NCBI GenBank assembly: GCA_902785555.1
Contig: CACZZB010000002.1
Location: forward strand, 19,089-83,088
Source: an uncultured Ruminococcus sp.
GTDB taxonomy: Bacteria > Bacillota > Clostridia > Oscillospirales > Acutalibacteraceae
Reading direction: 5' to 3'
DNA: 64,000 nucleotides
Shown here: one piece after another, positions 18,942 through 27,077 of the stretch
Layout of the letters: each line of letters begins with the position of its first letter
Numbering within the stretch: the stretch's first letter is position 1
Program-made: the position numbers and the translations under genes
Notes under the pieces: generated by a model
The model's input: only the letters and a program-made list of their open reading frames with translations
Database searches by the model: none
What the model was told of the DNA's origin: nothing

Positions 18942-19580
18942 ATGGCAATAGAATCTAAAATCAGAACCAAAAACAAAGATGTTTTCCTGCGAGTACAGAA
19001 AGGGCATTTTGCAACGATGCACAGTCATACGAATTATTTCATAGACGTTACCACGCAGAAAACAAGACTTTCCGAAGCGAGAGCAGTTGCAAAGGAATTA
19101 GTCAGCAATTATCAGACCAATACAATAGTAGATACAATACTTTGTATAGACGGAATGGAGATAGTAGGAACGTGTATAGCGGATGAACTGACCAAAGATG
19201 ACTATATAAATATGAACGCCCATCAGACGATATATATAATAGCCCCTGAATTTATAACAGGCGGTCAGCTGATGTTCCGTGACAATCTTGTACCGATGAT
19301 AGAAAACAAACACGTTCTGATAGTAGCGGCATCTGTAACAACGGGCAAAAGTGCATTGGCAGCAATAGATGCGGTCAATTACTACGGAGGAAAAGTCGTG
19401 GGAGTATCAGCAATATTTGCAACAGCGGATGAATGTGACGGACACCCTGTACATTCCGTATTTGACCCGAATGATTTAGGGGATTATAACAGTTATAAGC
19501 CGAATCGCTGTCCGATGTGTGCGGCAAAAGAAAGACTTGAAGCTATCGTAAACAGCTTTGGCTATTCCTCTCTCAAATAA
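18942..19580 (+). CDS. Phosphoribosyltransferase-fold protein, orotate PRTase-like
   Basis: 212 aa with an overall orotate-phosphoribosyltransferase layout and the PRPP-loop region VLIVAASVTTGKSALAAIDA (125-144). The two acidic residues normally before the TTG (as in VEDVVTTG) are replaced by A129-A130, so catalysis on PRPP is doubtful. It may be a regulator or bind a different ligand. The C-terminus has C190-x2-C193. It starts at ATG 18942 with GAGGTG upstream. It stands alone, just downstream of the tnpB element, and ends in a strong terminator. The specific substrate is unknown. Confidence 0.75.
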   Translation: MAIESKIRTKNKDVFLRVQKGHFATMHSHTNYFIDVTTQKTRLSEARAVAKELVSNYQTNTIVDTILCIDGMEIVGTCIADELTKDDYINMNAHQTIYIIAPEFITGGQLMFRDNLVPMIENKHVLIVAASVTTGKSALAAIDAVNYYGGKVVGVSAIFATADECDGHPVHSVFDPNDLGDYNSYKPNRCPMCAAKERLEAIVNSFGYSSLK

Positions 19581-19595
19581 TGAAGCGAATATATC

Positions 19596-19639
19596 AAAAC
19601 CGCATTATCACCGAGTTTTTTCGGTAATAATGCGGTTTT
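19596..19639. terminator. Bidirectional terminator between PRTase-like gene and tRNA-Ser
   Basis: A perfect 13-bp stem, AAAACCGCATTAT (19596-19608) with ATAATGCGGTTTT (19627-19639), plus an inner CCGA/TCGG. A/T tracts at both sides let it serve the gene on the plus strand and the tRNA on the minus strand. Confidence 0.85.
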
Positions 19640-19647
19640 GTTTGAAA

Positions 19648-19737
19648 CGGAGAGTGAGGGATTCGAACCCTCGAAACGGTTGTAGCCGTTTACACGATTT
19701 CCAATCGTGCTCCTTCGGCCAGCTCGGACAACTCTCC
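19648..19737 (-). tRNA. tRNA-Ser (anticodon GGA)
   Basis: On the minus strand the 7-bp acceptor GGAGAGT pairs with ACTCTCC. The anticodon arm is CACGATT-GGA-AATCGTG. A long variable arm (AACGGCTACAACCGTT) and a GAGGGTTCGAATCCCTC T-arm follow. The anticodon GGA and the class II variable arm identify serine. The discriminator is G, and CCA is not encoded. It stands alone, between convergent and divergent neighbours. Confidence 0.97.
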
Positions 19738-19750
19738 ACGGCACTTTGAT

Positions 19751-19779
19751 ATTATATCATATATTTTTTGAAATTACAA
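19751..19779 (-). promoter_or_regulatory. Promoter of tRNA-Ser
   Basis: On the minus strand, TTGTAA (19774-19779) is 17 nt from TATAAT (19751-19756), ending 13 nt before the tRNA 5' end. Confidence 0.8.
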
Positions 19780-19822
19780 GCATTTTTTCAGAATTATTTT
19801 TTGAGTAATTCTTGATTCACTG

Positions 19823-19853
19823 ACAGAGAATAAAATTTATTCTCTGTTATTTT
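19823..19853 (+). terminator. Orphan terminator-like hairpin upstream of padR
   Basis: A near-perfect palindrome ACAGAGAATAAA-A-TTTATTCTCTGT followed by TATTTTTT on the plus strand. No gene on that strand ends here; the PRTase-like gene already has its own terminator. It may insulate the padR promoter. Confidence 0.5.
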
Positions 19854-19895
19854 TTATGGAGATATTACATACTCCACACTTTTTTAAAATACCTC

Positions 19896-19924
19896 TTGAC
19901 AAATAATACTATGTGTAGTATAGT
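19896..19924 (+). promoter_or_regulatory. padR promoter with overlapping palindromic operator
   Basis: TTGACA (19896-19901) lies 17 nt from TATAGT (19919-19924). The spacer and -10 contain the perfect palindrome ATACTA-TGTG-TAGTAT (19906-19921). A dimeric PadR protein bound there would block polymerase, suggesting autorepression. Confidence 0.8.
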
Positions 19925-19946
19925 ATTCTGTAAAAGGAGGTATTAT

Positions 19947-20267
19947 ATGGATACTCAAATAAAAAGAGGACTGCTTGATGTATGTGTTCTTGCGGCTATA
20001 AAAAATGAAGATTCCTACGGTTATAAGATAATCAAGGATATAAAGCCGTATATAGAGATATCGGAATCAACGCTTTATCCGATACTCAGGAGATTGGAGA
20101 GTGCCGAAATGCTCACGGTAATGTCTGTGGAACACAACGGCAGACTTCGCAAATACTATCACATCACACAGAACGGTCTTGAAAGACTGAAAAGTTTTGA
20201 GAATGAGTGGCAGGAAATCATGGCGATTTATAATTTTGTGACAAGGGAGAATGATAACAATGAGTAA
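19947..20267 (+). CDS. PadR family transcriptional regulator
   Basis: A 106-aa winged-helix repressor. It starts MDTQIKRGLLDVCVLAAI, contains the PadR signature YGYKIIKDI, and STLYPILRRLESAEMLT as recognition helix and wing region. ATG at 19947 follows AAAGGAGG with correct spacing; the upstream in-frame TTG overlaps the promoter. The stop overlaps the start of the next gene by 8 nt. The order PadR-HAAS-HAAS-DUF4097 is a recurrent clostridial envelope-related operon. The inducer is unknown. Confidence 0.92.
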   Translation: MDTQIKRGLLDVCVLAAIKNEDSYGYKIIKDIKPYIEISESTLYPILRRLESAEMLTVMSVEHNGRLRKYYHITQNGLERLKSFENEWQEIMAIYNFVTRENDNNE

Positions 20268-20853
20268 GAAAGATTTTTTGGAAGCACTTGATGAAATGTT
20301 GACTGATATTCCGGAGGAAAGCAGAAAGGAATATATCGGTTACTATGATGAAATGATAGAAGATAAAATCGAAGACGGAATGAGCGAAGAAGATGCAGTG
20401 AATGAGATCGGTAATATTGATGATATTGCTGATAAGATAATATTGGAATTTGCAGTCGGAATCGGTGAAGATACAATATGCACCGAAAATCATTCAATTA
20501 TTGACTGCACCAACCGTTACAGAATGAATGACGGAAAATATGATTTTACAATAAAAATACCCGAAAATACCGCTCTGAAAGATGTAAAAGTAGAGGTCAC
20601 CCAAAATTATAAGGGCGAAACGCTTTTTTATACAAGTCTGTTTTATTTCAGTCAGAAAAATGAATTTGATTCTCAGGTAAATTTCAGCTACAACTATAAC
20701 GGTTTTGACTATTATGAACTGATAACAGTACCGCTTGCAGATAACGGAATGGGTATCAGACTCTATCTCAGATACAATGACAATTATTATATGGCAACAG
20801 ATACAGCTAACGGAAGTACCGCTGTCGGACAAAGTTACTGGCTGTCTAATTAA
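20260..20853 (+). CDS. HAAS-domain (DUF1700-like) protein with a novel soluble C-terminal half
   Basis: 197 aa. Residues 1-65 match the HAAS/DUF1700 N-domain (KKDFLEALDEMLTDIPEESR, then EEDAVNEIGNIDDIADKI). Such domains are often encoded with PadR regulators and can act as their partners. The rest (about 70-197) has no membrane segments. It is rich in aromatic and polar residues in alternating beta-like patterns, and no family was recognised. The gene overlaps padR by 8 nt. The following paralogue has a membrane C-terminus, so this one may be the regulatory or sensory member. Confidence 0.75.
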   Translation: MSKKDFLEALDEMLTDIPEESRKEYIGYYDEMIEDKIEDGMSEEDAVNEIGNIDDIADKIILEFAVGIGEDTICTENHSIIDCTNRYRMNDGKYDFTIKIPENTALKDVKVEVTQNYKGETLFYTSLFYFSQKNEFDSQVNFSYNYNGFDYYELITVPLADNGMGIRLYLRYNDNYYMATDTANGSTAVGQSYWLSN

Positions 20854-20869
20854 AGGGAGAATGATAATA

Positions 20870-21475
20870 ATGAATAAACAGGAATTTTTGAAAGCTCTCT
20901 CGGACAGATTGCAGGGAATTCCGAAAGAGGACAGGGAAAAATCTATCGAATACTATTCAGAGATGATAGACGACAGAACGGAAGACGGCTTGACGGAAGA
21001 ACAGGCTGTAAAAGCTATGGGAAATGTTGGTGATATTGCGGATAAGATAATAAATGATATGCCCGTTGAAAAACTGCTGAAAACGAAAATCATGCCCGAA
21101 AGAAAATTGAGTGCATTTGAAATTGTCTTGCTGACGGTAGGATTTCCGATATTGTTTCCGATAGGCATATCGCTGATAGCAGTGGCATTTACATTGTACT
21201 TGGTATTGTGGGTGCTGATACTGTGTATTTATGTTGTTGCATTTTCGTTTGCGGTGTCGGGAATAGCCTCAATTATTGCACTTTTTATGAGCATCTGGGG
21301 CGGTCAGGCTTTGTCGGGAATGTTTTTGTTTGGCTGTGGAATGGTGCTTTTAGGTTTGGCGATACCAATATTAACGGGGGTTTTGAAAGCGACTTTCGGC
21401 TGTATCTCTCTTACAGGAAAGTGCTTTAAAAAGATAAAATCCTCACTTGCAAAAAGAAAGGTTGGTGCAAAATGA
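20870..21475 (+). CDS. HAAS/DUF1700 membrane protein
   Basis: 201 aa. The N-terminal HAAS domain (MNKQEFLKALSDRLQGIPKE ... EEQAVKAMGNVGDIADKI) is clearly paralogous to the preceding protein. The C-terminal half has three to four hydrophobic segments (about residues 85-185). The ribosome site AAAGGGAGAATGATAATA is nearly identical to that of the upstream gene, as expected of a tandem duplication. It overlaps the DUF4097 gene by ATGA. Probably a membrane partner in PadR signalling; its exact role is unknown. Confidence 0.85.
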   Translation: MNKQEFLKALSDRLQGIPKEDREKSIEYYSEMIDDRTEDGLTEEQAVKAMGNVGDIADKIINDMPVEKLLKTKIMPERKLSAFEIVLLTVGFPILFPIGISLIAVAFTLYLVLWVLILCIYVVAFSFAVSGIASIIALFMSIWGGQALSGMFLFGCGMVLLGLAIPILTGVLKATFGCISLTGKCFKKIKSSLAKRKVGAK

Positions 21476-22383
21476 AAAAGTCAACAAAAATAAGCCTGCT
21501 TGTATCTCTTGTTATGGTATTGGTCGGAGCGATTATTATATTTATATCATTGCTGGGAGTAGGTTTTGACATTAAAAAATTCTCGAACATGACTTTTGAA
21601 AAGAAAGTTTATGATATTACGGAAAGTTTTAATGAAATACGGATAACGGATTTTACGGATAATATTGAAGTACACTTGTCAGGTGACGATAAATGCAGAA
21701 TTATATGTTATGACAATGAAAAAATTTATCATGAATTTAATGTAAACAATAATGGTCATCTGATGATTTTCGCAAGGGATGACAGGGCATGGTATGAAAA
21801 GATAGGAATTTTCTATAAAGAAAACAATAAGCTTCAGATATATGTTCCCGATTACTTCTATGAAGAAATATATGCACAGACTTTAAATGGAGATATTACC
21901 GTTCCGAAAGATTTTACATTCAATAATGCACATCTTTCAACAACGAACGGAAAAATAAATCTTGATGCCAATATAATACAGAATCTGACAGCCGAAACGC
22001 CAAACGGAGATATTGTTCTGAACGGAGAATTGAACGGAAAAATACACGCTCTTACGACTAACGGCAAAATAATTGCAAATAATATCAAAAATGCAGATTG
22101 GGCGGATTTTACGACAACAAACGGCAATATTGAGCTTGACGGAGATGTTATCAGACAGTTTGAAGCACATTCGGTAAACGGAAGTATAAAATTCGGAGAT
22201 GTTATTTCCGACAGGATATATATGAATACTGTCAACGGCAGTATTACAGGAACAGTCCCCGCAAATAAAAGCTGTATGGGCAAAAGTACGAATGGAACTG
22301 TGAATATTCCGAATCGTGTTGATGATAACTGGGACTTTTACTTTAAGACTGTCAACGGAAATATTGACATAAAAACAAAATAG
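21472..22383 (+). CDS. DUF4097 beta-strand repeat protein, membrane anchored
   Basis: 303 aa with an N-terminal hydrophobic segment (about 7-30). It is followed by an extracytoplasmic domain of many short repeats of the form xTxNGxI, e.g. AQTLNGDI, LSTTNGKI, AETPNGDI, ALTTNGKI, NTVNGSI and KTVNGNI. This is the DUF4097 right-handed beta-helix pattern. Its start overlaps the previous stop (ATGA). By association it acts at the cell envelope with the HAAS proteins; no enzymatic activity is apparent. Confidence 0.88.
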   Translation: MKKSTKISLLVSLVMVLVGAIIIFISLLGVGFDIKKFSNMTFEKKVYDITESFNEIRITDFTDNIEVHLSGDDKCRIICYDNEKIYHEFNVNNNGHLMIFARDDRAWYEKIGIFYKENNKLQIYVPDYFYEEIYAQTLNGDITVPKDFTFNNAHLSTTNGKINLDANIIQNLTAETPNGDIVLNGELNGKIHALTTNGKIIANNIKNADWADFTTTNGNIELDGDVIRQFEAHSVNGSIKFGDVISDRIYMNTVNGSITGTVPANKSCMGKSTNGTVNIPNRVDDNWDFYFKTVNGNIDIKTK

Positions 22384-22461
22384 CTTTATAGTTAAACTGC
22401 ATAAAAATGGATTAAATTTATTGTGCATATTCTCAGAGGCTTACGAAAAATTAAAAAGATG

Positions 22462-22490
22462 TTGCAATTGTTACAAGTTTGTTATATAAT
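22462..22490 (+). promoter_or_regulatory. Promoter of the Ig-like/transglutaminase gene
   Basis: TTGCAA (22462-22467) is 17 nt from TATAAT (22485-22490), about 33 nt before the start codon. Confidence 0.8.
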
Positions 22491-22522
22491 TATAATCGTT
22501 CCGAAAGAAGAAAGGAAAGATA

Positions 22523-24214
22523 ATGGTTATGAACAGCAAACTTAACAGGATATTAGCTTGTGCAATATCGGCAGCAATAGCTGCAGGAACTTCATGTATG
22601 CCAATCATGACAGCCACAGCCTATGCTCCCAATCCGACAACTGCTTTTGTTGCAGTTGAAAAGGTATCAATAAATATAGAAACGATAACTCTCGGCAAAG
22701 GTGAAAGCTATAATATTTCAGCAAAAGTCGCTCCGTCAGATTCATCAAGTAAATCTTTGTTATGGATGTCAAGTAATCCGAAAGTAGTTTACGTTGACAA
22801 TAAAGGAAAGATAACAGCCAAAGGTGTAGGCACAGCAACCGTTTCGGTTATTGCACATAACGGCAAAAGAGCACTTTGTTATGTAAAGGTCAATGAAGCT
22901 GCTGAGAGTATCAAATTGAATTATCATAATATTGAATTGGGTGTAGGCGAAAGCTGTACATTCAGTGCCGCTGTTCCGGACGGTACAGTTTCTTACAGCA
23001 GGATATATACATCAAGTGACAATAAAATAGCTTCATTTGATTCAAAGTCCAATCTGACAGCCAAAAAAGAAGGTACTGTAACAGTAACGGTAAAGACTTT
23101 CAACGGAAAGACCGATACCTGTAAAGTGACTGTAAAAAAAGCACCTTCGGGTATCTTCCTTAATAAAAATTCCATGGTGTTGTCAGTAGGCGATAAATTC
23201 AGGCTTGATTCATCACTTCCGCAGGGAACGGCATCTTTTTCAAGAATATATTCTTCAAGTGACGGAAGTATCGTTTCATGCAGTGCAAACGGAAATATCG
23301 AGGCTAAAAAAGACGGAACGGCATATATAACTGTAAGAACATTTAACGGTATGACCAATAAATGTAAGGTGACAGTAAAAAGAGCACCCGATTCAATATC
23401 GGTAAGGAAGAATTATGCCGAGTTGTATACAGGCGATACATTCAAGATATATTACAGTATCCCGAGCAATACTTATACAAGAAGTATTACATATTCAAGC
23501 AGTAATACATCTGTTGCGACAGTTGACGGCAACGGACTTGTCACAGCCAGAAATTCAGGCAGTGCAAAGATAACCGTCAAAACAGCCAACGGAAAAACAG
23601 CGGTTGTCAATATAGATGTAATAAAACTCCCCGAGATAAACGAATGGAGTTCAGATACCGATATACTCAATTCAGTCAGGGTAAAGCCCGTAAAGACGAA
23701 TTCAAAACTTCTTGACGATAAAATAGACAGTATTTTCGGAAGTATCATCAATTCAAAAATGAGCAATGCACAGAAAGTACAGGCTTGTTATGATTATCTT
23801 GCAACGAATATAAGCTACGCCTATATTTCATACGACTATTCGCCCGTATATGGAGTCAGCTATGTAAACGGACATGACAGAGATATAGTAATATCAGCTT
23901 ATTCCACTCTTGTCCAAAAGAGGGGAAACTGTTATGATTACGCTTGTACACTTGCTGCAGTCATGCAGAGATTGGGCTATGACGCTCATGTAGTTCATGG
24001 ACTTGTGGGAATGAGTGCAGGCGGTTACGGAAATCATTATTGGGTGGATACGAATATCAACGGCAGACACTTTATATTTGATGCACAGGTGGAAAATAAT
24101 AATTTAGGCTGGGGCGGTACGGTAAATCACTATTTCTACTGTTTAAGACCCGAAAATACATCAATGTATATTTATCAGGAAACATGGAGTACCGACAATT
24201 TCAGAACATACTGA
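22523..24214 (+). CDS. Secreted protein with bacterial Ig-like repeats and a transglutaminase-like domain
   Basis: 563 aa. A signal peptide covers about residues 1-35 (basic start, hydrophobic AISAAIAAG, ending ATAYA). Four Big_2-type Ig-like domains follow (about 45-385), each with the pattern of SSN/SSD..V..V..G.ITAK.GTATVTVK. The C-terminal transglutaminase-like cysteine-protease fold has the triad C470 (RGNCYDYA), H505 (GNHYWVD) and D520 (FIFDAQ). No sortase motif or dockerin is seen. Probably an extracellular or cell-wall-associated enzyme acting on protein or peptidoglycan cross-links; the substrate is unknown. Monocistronic, with its own promoter and terminator. Confidence 0.88.
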   Translation: MVMNSKLNRILACAISAAIAAGTSCMPIMTATAYAPNPTTAFVAVEKVSINIETITLGKGESYNISAKVAPSDSSSKSLLWMSSNPKVVYVDNKGKITAKGVGTATVSVIAHNGKRALCYVKVNEAAESIKLNYHNIELGVGESCTFSAAVPDGTVSYSRIYTSSDNKIASFDSKSNLTAKKEGTVTVTVKTFNGKTDTCKVTVKKAPSGIFLNKNSMVLSVGDKFRLDSSLPQGTASFSRIYSSSDGSIVSCSANGNIEAKKDGTAYITVRTFNGMTNKCKVTVKRAPDSISVRKNYAELYTGDTFKIYYSIPSNTYTRSITYSSSNTSVATVDGNGLVTARNSGSAKITVKTANGKTAVVNIDVIKLPEINEWSSDTDILNSVRVKPVKTNSKLLDDKIDSIFGSIINSKMSNAQKVQACYDYLATNISYAYISYDYSPVYGVSYVNGHDRDIVISAYSTLVQKRGNCYDYACTLAAVMQRLGYDAHVVHGLVGMSAGGYGNHYWVDTNINGRHFIFDAQVENNNLGWGGTVNHYFYCLRPENTSMYIYQETWSTDNFRTY

Positions 24215-24224
24215 AAATTAACAC

Positions 24225-24265
24225 AGACGGGACAGTCAGTTCAATAAGACTGTTCCGTCTTTTTA
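24225..24265 (+). terminator. Terminator after the transglutaminase-like gene
   Basis: AGACGGGACAGTC pairs with GACTGTTCCGTCT (one G-T pair), followed by TTTTTATATTTT. Confidence 0.85.
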
Positions 24266-24303
24266 TATTTTAATAAAAATTTACAAAAATTTTCAGGATA
24301 ATA

Positions 24304-24351
24304 TTGACATTGAGAAAGCAATAGTATATAATGTGCATAATGTATATATAC
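24304..24351 (+). promoter_or_regulatory. Promoter and possible operator of the GntR/ABC operon
   Basis: TTGACA (24304-24309) lies 17 nt from TATAAT (24327-24332). GTATATA (24324-24330) and TATATAC (24345-24351) form an inverted repeat across the -10 and start region, and GTATATATAC is itself palindromic. It is a likely site for the GntR protein encoded next. Confidence 0.7.
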
Positions 24352-24370
24352 AATTTTAGGAGATAAAAAA

Positions 24371-24745
24371 ATGGATATTATCATAAGCAATTCTTCGGGA
24401 AAGCCCATCTATGAACAGATAACTTCTCAGATAAAGGAAATGATAATGAACGGTTCTCTCAAAGCAGGGGACGCTCTGCCGTCGATGAGGACCCTCGCCC
24501 AAAATCTGAGAATAAGTATAATAACTACCAAAAGGGCTTACGAGGAACTCGAAAAAGACGGTTTTATTGAGTCATTCACAGGCAAAGGCAGTTTTGTTAA
24601 AGCTCAGAATCAGGAACTCATGCGAGAAGAAGGACTGAAACAAATCGAAGAATATTTCAGGCTTTCGTGTGAAAAAGCCAAAATGCTGAACGTTGGCATA
24701 GAAGAATTATCTGAGCTTTTGAAAATCTTATATGAAGGAGAATAA
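24371..24745 (+). CDS. GntR family regulator, YtrA type
   Basis: 124 aa. The N-terminal winged helix (about 1-75) has IYEQITSQIKEMIMNGSLKAG followed by LPSMRTLAQNLRIS and AYEELEKDGFIES. The short C-terminal dimerisation helix is typical of the YtrA subgroup, which usually controls an adjacent ABC transporter. TTAGGAG precedes the ATG. The transporter ATPase starts 3 nt after its stop. Confidence 0.93.
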   Translation: MDIIISNSSGKPIYEQITSQIKEMIMNGSLKAGDALPSMRTLAQNLRISIITTKRAYEELEKDGFIESFTGKGSFVKAQNQELMREEGLKQIEEYFRLSCEKAKMLNVGIEELSELLKILYEGE

Positions 24746-24747
24746 AT

Positions 24748-25626
24748 ATGGCAGATTATAAAAATTCAATAGAGATAAAAGGTCTTACAAAAAAATATGA
24801 CGGATTTACTCTTGATAATATCAGCTTTAATGTTCCCAAGGGTACTATCATGGGATTTATCGGTCAGAACGGTGCAGGCAAGACAACAACTATAAAACTT
24901 CTTTTGAATCTCATAAAAAAGGACAGCGGAACTATCAATATGTTGGGGCTTGACCTTGATAAAAACGAATCGGAGATAAAATCGCAAATATCAGCCGTAT
25001 TTGATGAAATACCTTTCCATGAGGTGCTGAATGCGAATCAGATTTCGGTGATACTTTCAGACGTCTTTGAAAATTGGGATAAGCAGACGTATTTCAATTA
25101 TCTCGACAGATTTGCACTTCCAAGAAAAAAGCCAATAGGTTCATTTTCAAAGGGCATGAAGATGAAACTGCAAATTGCGTCGGCACTTTCGCATAATGCC
25201 AAACTTCTTATCATGGACGAGGCTACAACAGGTCTTGACCCCGTTGTCAGAAATGAGATTCTTGATATATTCATGGAATACTTGCAGGACGAAAACAACA
25301 GCATTTTGCTTTCATCTCATATAACGAGTGACTTGGAGAAAATTGCGGATATGGTTACATTCATTGATAAAGGAAAGATTCTCTTAACGGGCGGTAAAGA
25401 TGAAACCGTTGAAAATCATGCTGTGATAAAGTGCAAAAAGGACGATTACAAAAACATTGAAAGTGCGGATATAGTCAGTGCAAGACTAACGGATTTTGGT
25501 GCAGAAGTCATGATACACGACAGGAAAAAGTGTGAGAAAAAATATTCAGGCTTGACGATAGATAATACTACTCTTGAAGAAATAATGCTTTATTATGTAA
25601 GGCGTGAAAAAAAGGAGTGGAAATGA
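24748..25626 (+). CDS. ABC transporter ATP-binding protein
   Basis: 292 aa. Walker A is GFIGQNGAGKTTTIK (about 36-50). The signature region is degenerate, SFSKGMKMKLQIA rather than LSGGQ, as is common in the BcrA/YtrB-like class. Walker B is LLIMDEATTGLDP and the H-switch is LLSSHI. It powers the two following membrane proteins, which form a putative exporter. Substrates of YtrA-linked transporters are mostly unknown, often cell-wall antibiotics or stress. Confidence 0.93.
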   Translation: MADYKNSIEIKGLTKKYDGFTLDNISFNVPKGTIMGFIGQNGAGKTTTIKLLLNLIKKDSGTINMLGLDLDKNESEIKSQISAVFDEIPFHEVLNANQISVILSDVFENWDKQTYFNYLDRFALPRKKPIGSFSKGMKMKLQIASALSHNAKLLIMDEATTGLDPVVRNEILDIFMEYLQDENNSILLSSHITSDLEKIADMVTFIDKGKILLTGGKDETVENHAVIKCKKDDYKNIESADIVSARLTDFGAEVMIHDRKKCEKKYSGLTIDNTTLEEIMLYYVRREKKEWK

Positions 25627-25627
25627 T

Positions 25628-26365
25628 ATGAAAGGCTTGATATACAAAAATTATCTCGTCACAAGAAAATATTATTTTATGGCATTTATGTTTTTCTTCA
25701 TAATGGCTTTATTCATGATACTGATAAGATTAAGCATGATATGCGGAAATATTTCACATGACCCCGAAGCTGTTGATGATTTGACAAGAACTATGTGGGT
25801 ATTCAGATATATGCCGTGTGCAGTCGTTATATTGGGCTTTGCAGGATATAGTGAAGCATTTTTCGCAGACCTGAATTCAGGCTGGGCAAGATTTTCCCGT
25901 ACAACCTCTTTAAGTACTCACCAAATAGTCGGTTCATATTTTCTTTCAGAAGGAATCGTTCTTTCATTTGCTTATATAATATGTCTGCTTTATTTAGTGA
26001 TATTCTGTCTTTCATTCGGGGATAAAATTTCACTTCACTATATCACAAATATAACATCACTTTTCTGTTTCGGTGTCATCATACAGTATTTTAATTTAAC
26101 ACTGGCTATGTTTGCACAGAAAAGGCAGACCGTTCAGCTTATATCAGTATCGATAGCGTTGATATTTCCGTGGCTGTTGTGTGCTTATATTTATCCGAGA
26201 ATGAAAGAACTTGAAAATCCCGATACCGTACTCCTTGAATGGATGGCACAGCAGTTTGAACCGATAAAGAGTTATATTTTTCCTGTTATGCTTCTCTTTG
26301 CAGTAATATTCACGGTTGGAGGATATTTCATATCCGTAAAAGGTCTTGAAAGGAGGACATTCTGA
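25628..26365 (+). CDS. ABC-2 type permease, first subunit
   Basis: 245 aa with six hydrophobic segments (for example MAFMFFFIMALFMILIRL near residue 18 and IVLSFAYIICLLYLVIFCL in the middle). There are no motifs beyond the ABC-2 topology. ATG at 25628 lies 1 nt after the ATPase stop, with AAGGAG inside the ATPase gene. The longer frame from 25604 would overlap the ATPase and has no ribosome site. Confidence 0.82.
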   Translation: MKGLIYKNYLVTRKYYFMAFMFFFIMALFMILIRLSMICGNISHDPEAVDDLTRTMWVFRYMPCAVVILGFAGYSEAFFADLNSGWARFSRTTSLSTHQIVGSYFLSEGIVLSFAYIICLLYLVIFCLSFGDKISLHYITNITSLFCFGVIIQYFNLTLAMFAQKRQTVQLISVSIALIFPWLLCAYIYPRMKELENPDTVLLEWMAQQFEPIKSYIFPVMLLFAVIFTVGGYFISVKGLERRTF

Positions 26366-26366
26366 A

Positions 26367-27077
26367 ATGTTCGGCTTGATTTATAAAGAACTTCTTGCAA
26401 ACAAAAAACAGTTTATACCGATATTGATTATAACAGCCTTTGCCTCATTCTTTATGGCAATACCGCCCATTGTTTCGGACATGGAAGAATGGGAAGTCAA
26501 TCTGACATTGTGCTTTTCATCAATTATTATAGCACTTGTCGTTGAGATGTTTCAGCAGGGCATTTTTGAATATGATGAAAGAAAAGTATGGCAGGCTTTT
26601 ATCTGTTCAACATCTGACGGCATTAAAAAACAAATTTCCTCAAAATACATATTCAATCTTTTTCTTTCAAGCATGATGATGTGCTGGTGTACATTTCTGT
26701 TTTATATAGCTGCCGCCATATCCAACCATAATGTAACTATTTCAGGATTTGTTTTACAGCTCATTGTATTGATACAGATATTTTTCAGGGCTTTTGAAAC
26801 ACCGTTTATTATCCGTTTCGGAAGCAAAAAGGGAAATATCATCAGAATGGTCATTATGAGTACAATCGTATTGATTGTTTTAATTTACGCACTTTTCGGA
26901 GATTTGTCGATTTTCGGCTCTGTTGAAGATTTAATAAAATGGTTTCAGGAAACATTTTCCGACAATATCCCTATGATAATCAGACTGACACCTGCTGTTG
27001 CACTGTTTCTTTATTGGGTATCTTATAAGATTTCATGCGTACTGTATCTGAAAGGCGGTGAAAGCTATGACAAATGA
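26367..27077 (+). CDS. ABC-2 type permease, second subunit
   Basis: 236 aa, about six hydrophobic segments, starting MFGLIYKELLANKKQFIPIL. This start resembles that of the preceding permease (MKGLIYKNYLVTRKYYF), so the two are divergent paralogues forming a heterodimeric channel. ATG at 26367 follows GAAAGGAGG. The 3' end overlaps the next gene by 11 nt. Confidence 0.82.
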   Translation: MFGLIYKELLANKKQFIPILIITAFASFFMAIPPIVSDMEEWEVNLTLCFSSIIIALVVEMFQQGIFEYDERKVWQAFICSTSDGIKKQISSKYIFNLFLSSMMMCWCTFLFYIAAAISNHNVTISGFVLQLIVLIQIFFRAFETPFIIRFGSKKGNIIRMVIMSTIVLIVLIYALFGDLSIFGSVEDLIKWFQETFSDNIPMIIRLTPAVALFLYWVSYKISCVLYLKGGESYDK

